DNA of 16,182 nucleotides from Fimbriimonadales bacterium (GTDB taxonomy: Bacteria; Armatimonadota; Fimbriimonadia; Fimbriimonadales; Fimbriimonadaceae). Below are positions 15,133-16,182 of the stretch, in pieces. The notes under the pieces were generated by a model that saw only the letters and a list, made by a program, of their open reading frames with translations, had not been told where the DNA came from and ran no database searches. A program made the translations under genes and the position numbers. Location of the stretch: positions 3,031 through 19,212 of the forward strand of contig JAPLCS010000060.1 of NCBI GenBank assembly GCA_026392145.1. The letters run 5' to 3'. Each line of letters starts with the position of its first letter. Position 1 is the first letter of the stretch.

Positions 15133-16182
15133 AACAGACCTTTTGCTTGCGACACTACATTTTCAACAGAAAAACCAAATACCTTAAACAATTCCCCTGC
15201 AGGACCCGACACACCAAACTGGTCAATGCCAACCTGCGCAGTTGAATACTTTGCCCAACCAAAAGTTGAACCCGCTTCAACAGAAAGTACAGGAACTCCA
15301 GAAGGAAACACTGACGAATGATATTCACTGGTTTGCTGTTCAAATAGGAACCAACTCGGCATGCTTACCACCGAAGTAGCAATACCCTCTGACTCCAACA
15401 CCTTCGCAGCTTCAACGCAGAGCGCAACTTCTGAGCCAGTGCCTACCAGAATCACCTTAGCATCACCAGAAGCAGGAACCAAAGTATAAGCCCCCTGTTC
15501 TAGCGGGTGATTAGCCACGCAGTCAGGAGAAACAACTGGCAAATTCTGCCTACTCAACGCCAACAGAGTCGGCGTAGTCTCAGATTCAAGCGCAATCTTG
15601 TAGGCAGCCGAAGTCTCATTGCCATCGCATGGTCGAATCGTGTTCAAATTCGGAATTGCTCTCAAGGCCGCCAAATGCTCAATGGGTTGGTGGGTAGGTC
15701 CATCCTCACCCAAGCCAATAGAATCGTGCGTAAACACAAAAATGGTCGGACAGTCCATCAAAGCCGCTAACCGAATTGACGGTCGGCAATAGTCAGTGAA
15801 CTGCAAGAATGAAGCGGCAATCGGTCGCATTCCACCATGCAATTGCATCCCATTCGCCGCCGCCGCCATCGCGTGCTCCCGAACGCCATAATTCACATTT
15901 CGCCCTTCAGGAGACCCAAACTGAATGGAACTCACGTTATGAATGTGCGTGAAGTTCGATTCTGCAAGGTCAGCACTACCGCCAATGAGGCTTGGAACAA
16001 CCTTAGACAAATCATTCAGAACCTTCTCACCGTTCTTTCGCGTCGCTATCGATTCACTAAACGTCGGTAGTGAATTAGTCCAACCCTCTGGCAACACCCC
16101 ATTCATTCGATCAACATACTCTTGTGCCTCAGCCGGATATTGCTGAGCGTAAGCGTCAAATACTGCATTCCACTTGTTGACC
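15129..16182 (-). CDS. tkt: Transketolase, C-terminal part (partial)
   Basis: Thiamine-diphosphate enzyme of the pentose phosphate pathway that moves two-carbon units between sugar phosphates. The visible 350 residues are the pyrimidine-binding and C-terminal domains; the ThDP pyrophosphate domain lies beyond the right edge. Evidence: GGSADLAESN, NYGVREHAMAAAANGM with the glutamate that activates ThDP, FTDYCRPSIRLAALM, HDSIGLGEDGPTHQPIEHL and RPCDGNE, followed by ILVGTGSEVALCVEAAKVL in the C-terminal domain. The frame is open from 16182, and codons upstream of the internal ATG at 16106 (VNKWNAVFDAYAQQYP) fit the family, so 16106 is not the true start. The TGA overlaps the start of the broken S9 peptidase gene (ATGA), implying translational coupling. 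Confidence 0.96.
   Translation of the reverse strand, partial: VNKWNAVFDAYAQQYPAEAQEYVDRMNGVLPEGWTNSLPTFSESIATRKNGEKVLNDLSKVVPSLIGGSADLAESNFTHIHNVSSIQFGSPEGRNVNYGVREHAMAAAANGMQLHGGMRPIAASFLQFTDYCRPSIRLAALMDCPTIFVFTHDSIGLGEDGPTHQPIEHLAALRAIPNLNTIRPCDGNETSAAYKIALESETTPTLLALSRQNLPVVSPDCVANHPLEQGAYTLVPASGDAKVILVGTGSEVALCVEAAKVLESEGIATSVVSMPSWFLFEQQTSEYHSSVFPSGVPVLSVEAGSTFGWAKYSTAQVGIDQFGVSGPAGELFKVFGFSVENVVSQAKGLL

Noticed and set aside
1..16182. Mobile element, CRISPR array, defence island, tRNA or rRNA gene
   Set aside because: No transposase, integrase, regularly spaced repeats, tRNA-like cloverleaf or rRNA sequence seen; nearly all DNA is explained by housekeeping genes.

Overview
This window looks like an ordinary chromosomal segment of a didermic (outer-membrane) bacterium with roughly mid-40s percent GC by eye. 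KdsB (CMP-Kdo synthesis) implies a Kdo-containing lipopolysaccharide. A YacL-type PIN/TRAM gene directly before a fused ispDF, a copper-amine-oxidase-N-like domain protein, a YifB ATPase and an S9 prolyl-oligopeptidase are together reminiscent of Armatimonadota (Fimbriimonadia-like). That placement is inference from gene content only. I see no tRNA, rRNA, CRISPR, insertion sequence, phage or defence gene.

Layout. (1) 1-553 (-): the N-terminal third of DNA topoisomerase I, running off the left edge. (2) 725-4588 (+): an exported transglutaminase-like protein, then yacL and ispDF six bases apart. (3) 4557-6458 (-): greA, an unknown lipoprotein and kdsB; the last two overlap by ATGA, and kdsB also overlaps the ispDF tail by 32 bp. 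(4) 6480-7397 (+): a GT2 glycosyltransferase divergent from greA. (5) 7421-8638 (-): a copper-amine-oxidase-N-like domain protein and upp. (6) 8678-12928 (+): DUF423 membrane protein, pyruvate kinase, a FtsB/DivIC-like septation protein, an unknown protein and YifB. (7) 12950-16182 (-): transketolase (5' end off the right edge), followed by an S9 peptidase gene broken by two single-base frameshifts and one nonsense codon within about 125 bp. No gene-free stretch exceeds 300 bases; the longest gap is about 170 bp (554-724) between topA and the transglutaminase start preferred here.

How the genes work together. Most are housekeeping: DNA supercoiling (TopA), isoprenoid precursors (IspDF), lipopolysaccharide and surface glycans (KdsB, GT2), transcript cleavage (GreA), pyrimidine salvage (Upp), central carbon metabolism (Pyk, Tkt), division (FtsB-like) and DNA processing (YifB). 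No new multi-gene system is evident.

The points most worth a second look are: a 15-A homopolymer in the transglutaminase gene, where any one-base slip gives a stop within seven codons and removes the catalytic domain; recurrent -10-like hexamers exactly 7 nt before the start codon of several genes, suggesting leaderless transcription; a TATTGTA core that could serve as -10 for greA and the divergent glycosyltransferase; and the lesions in the S9 peptidase, whose two frameshifts share the hexamer TTTAAC.
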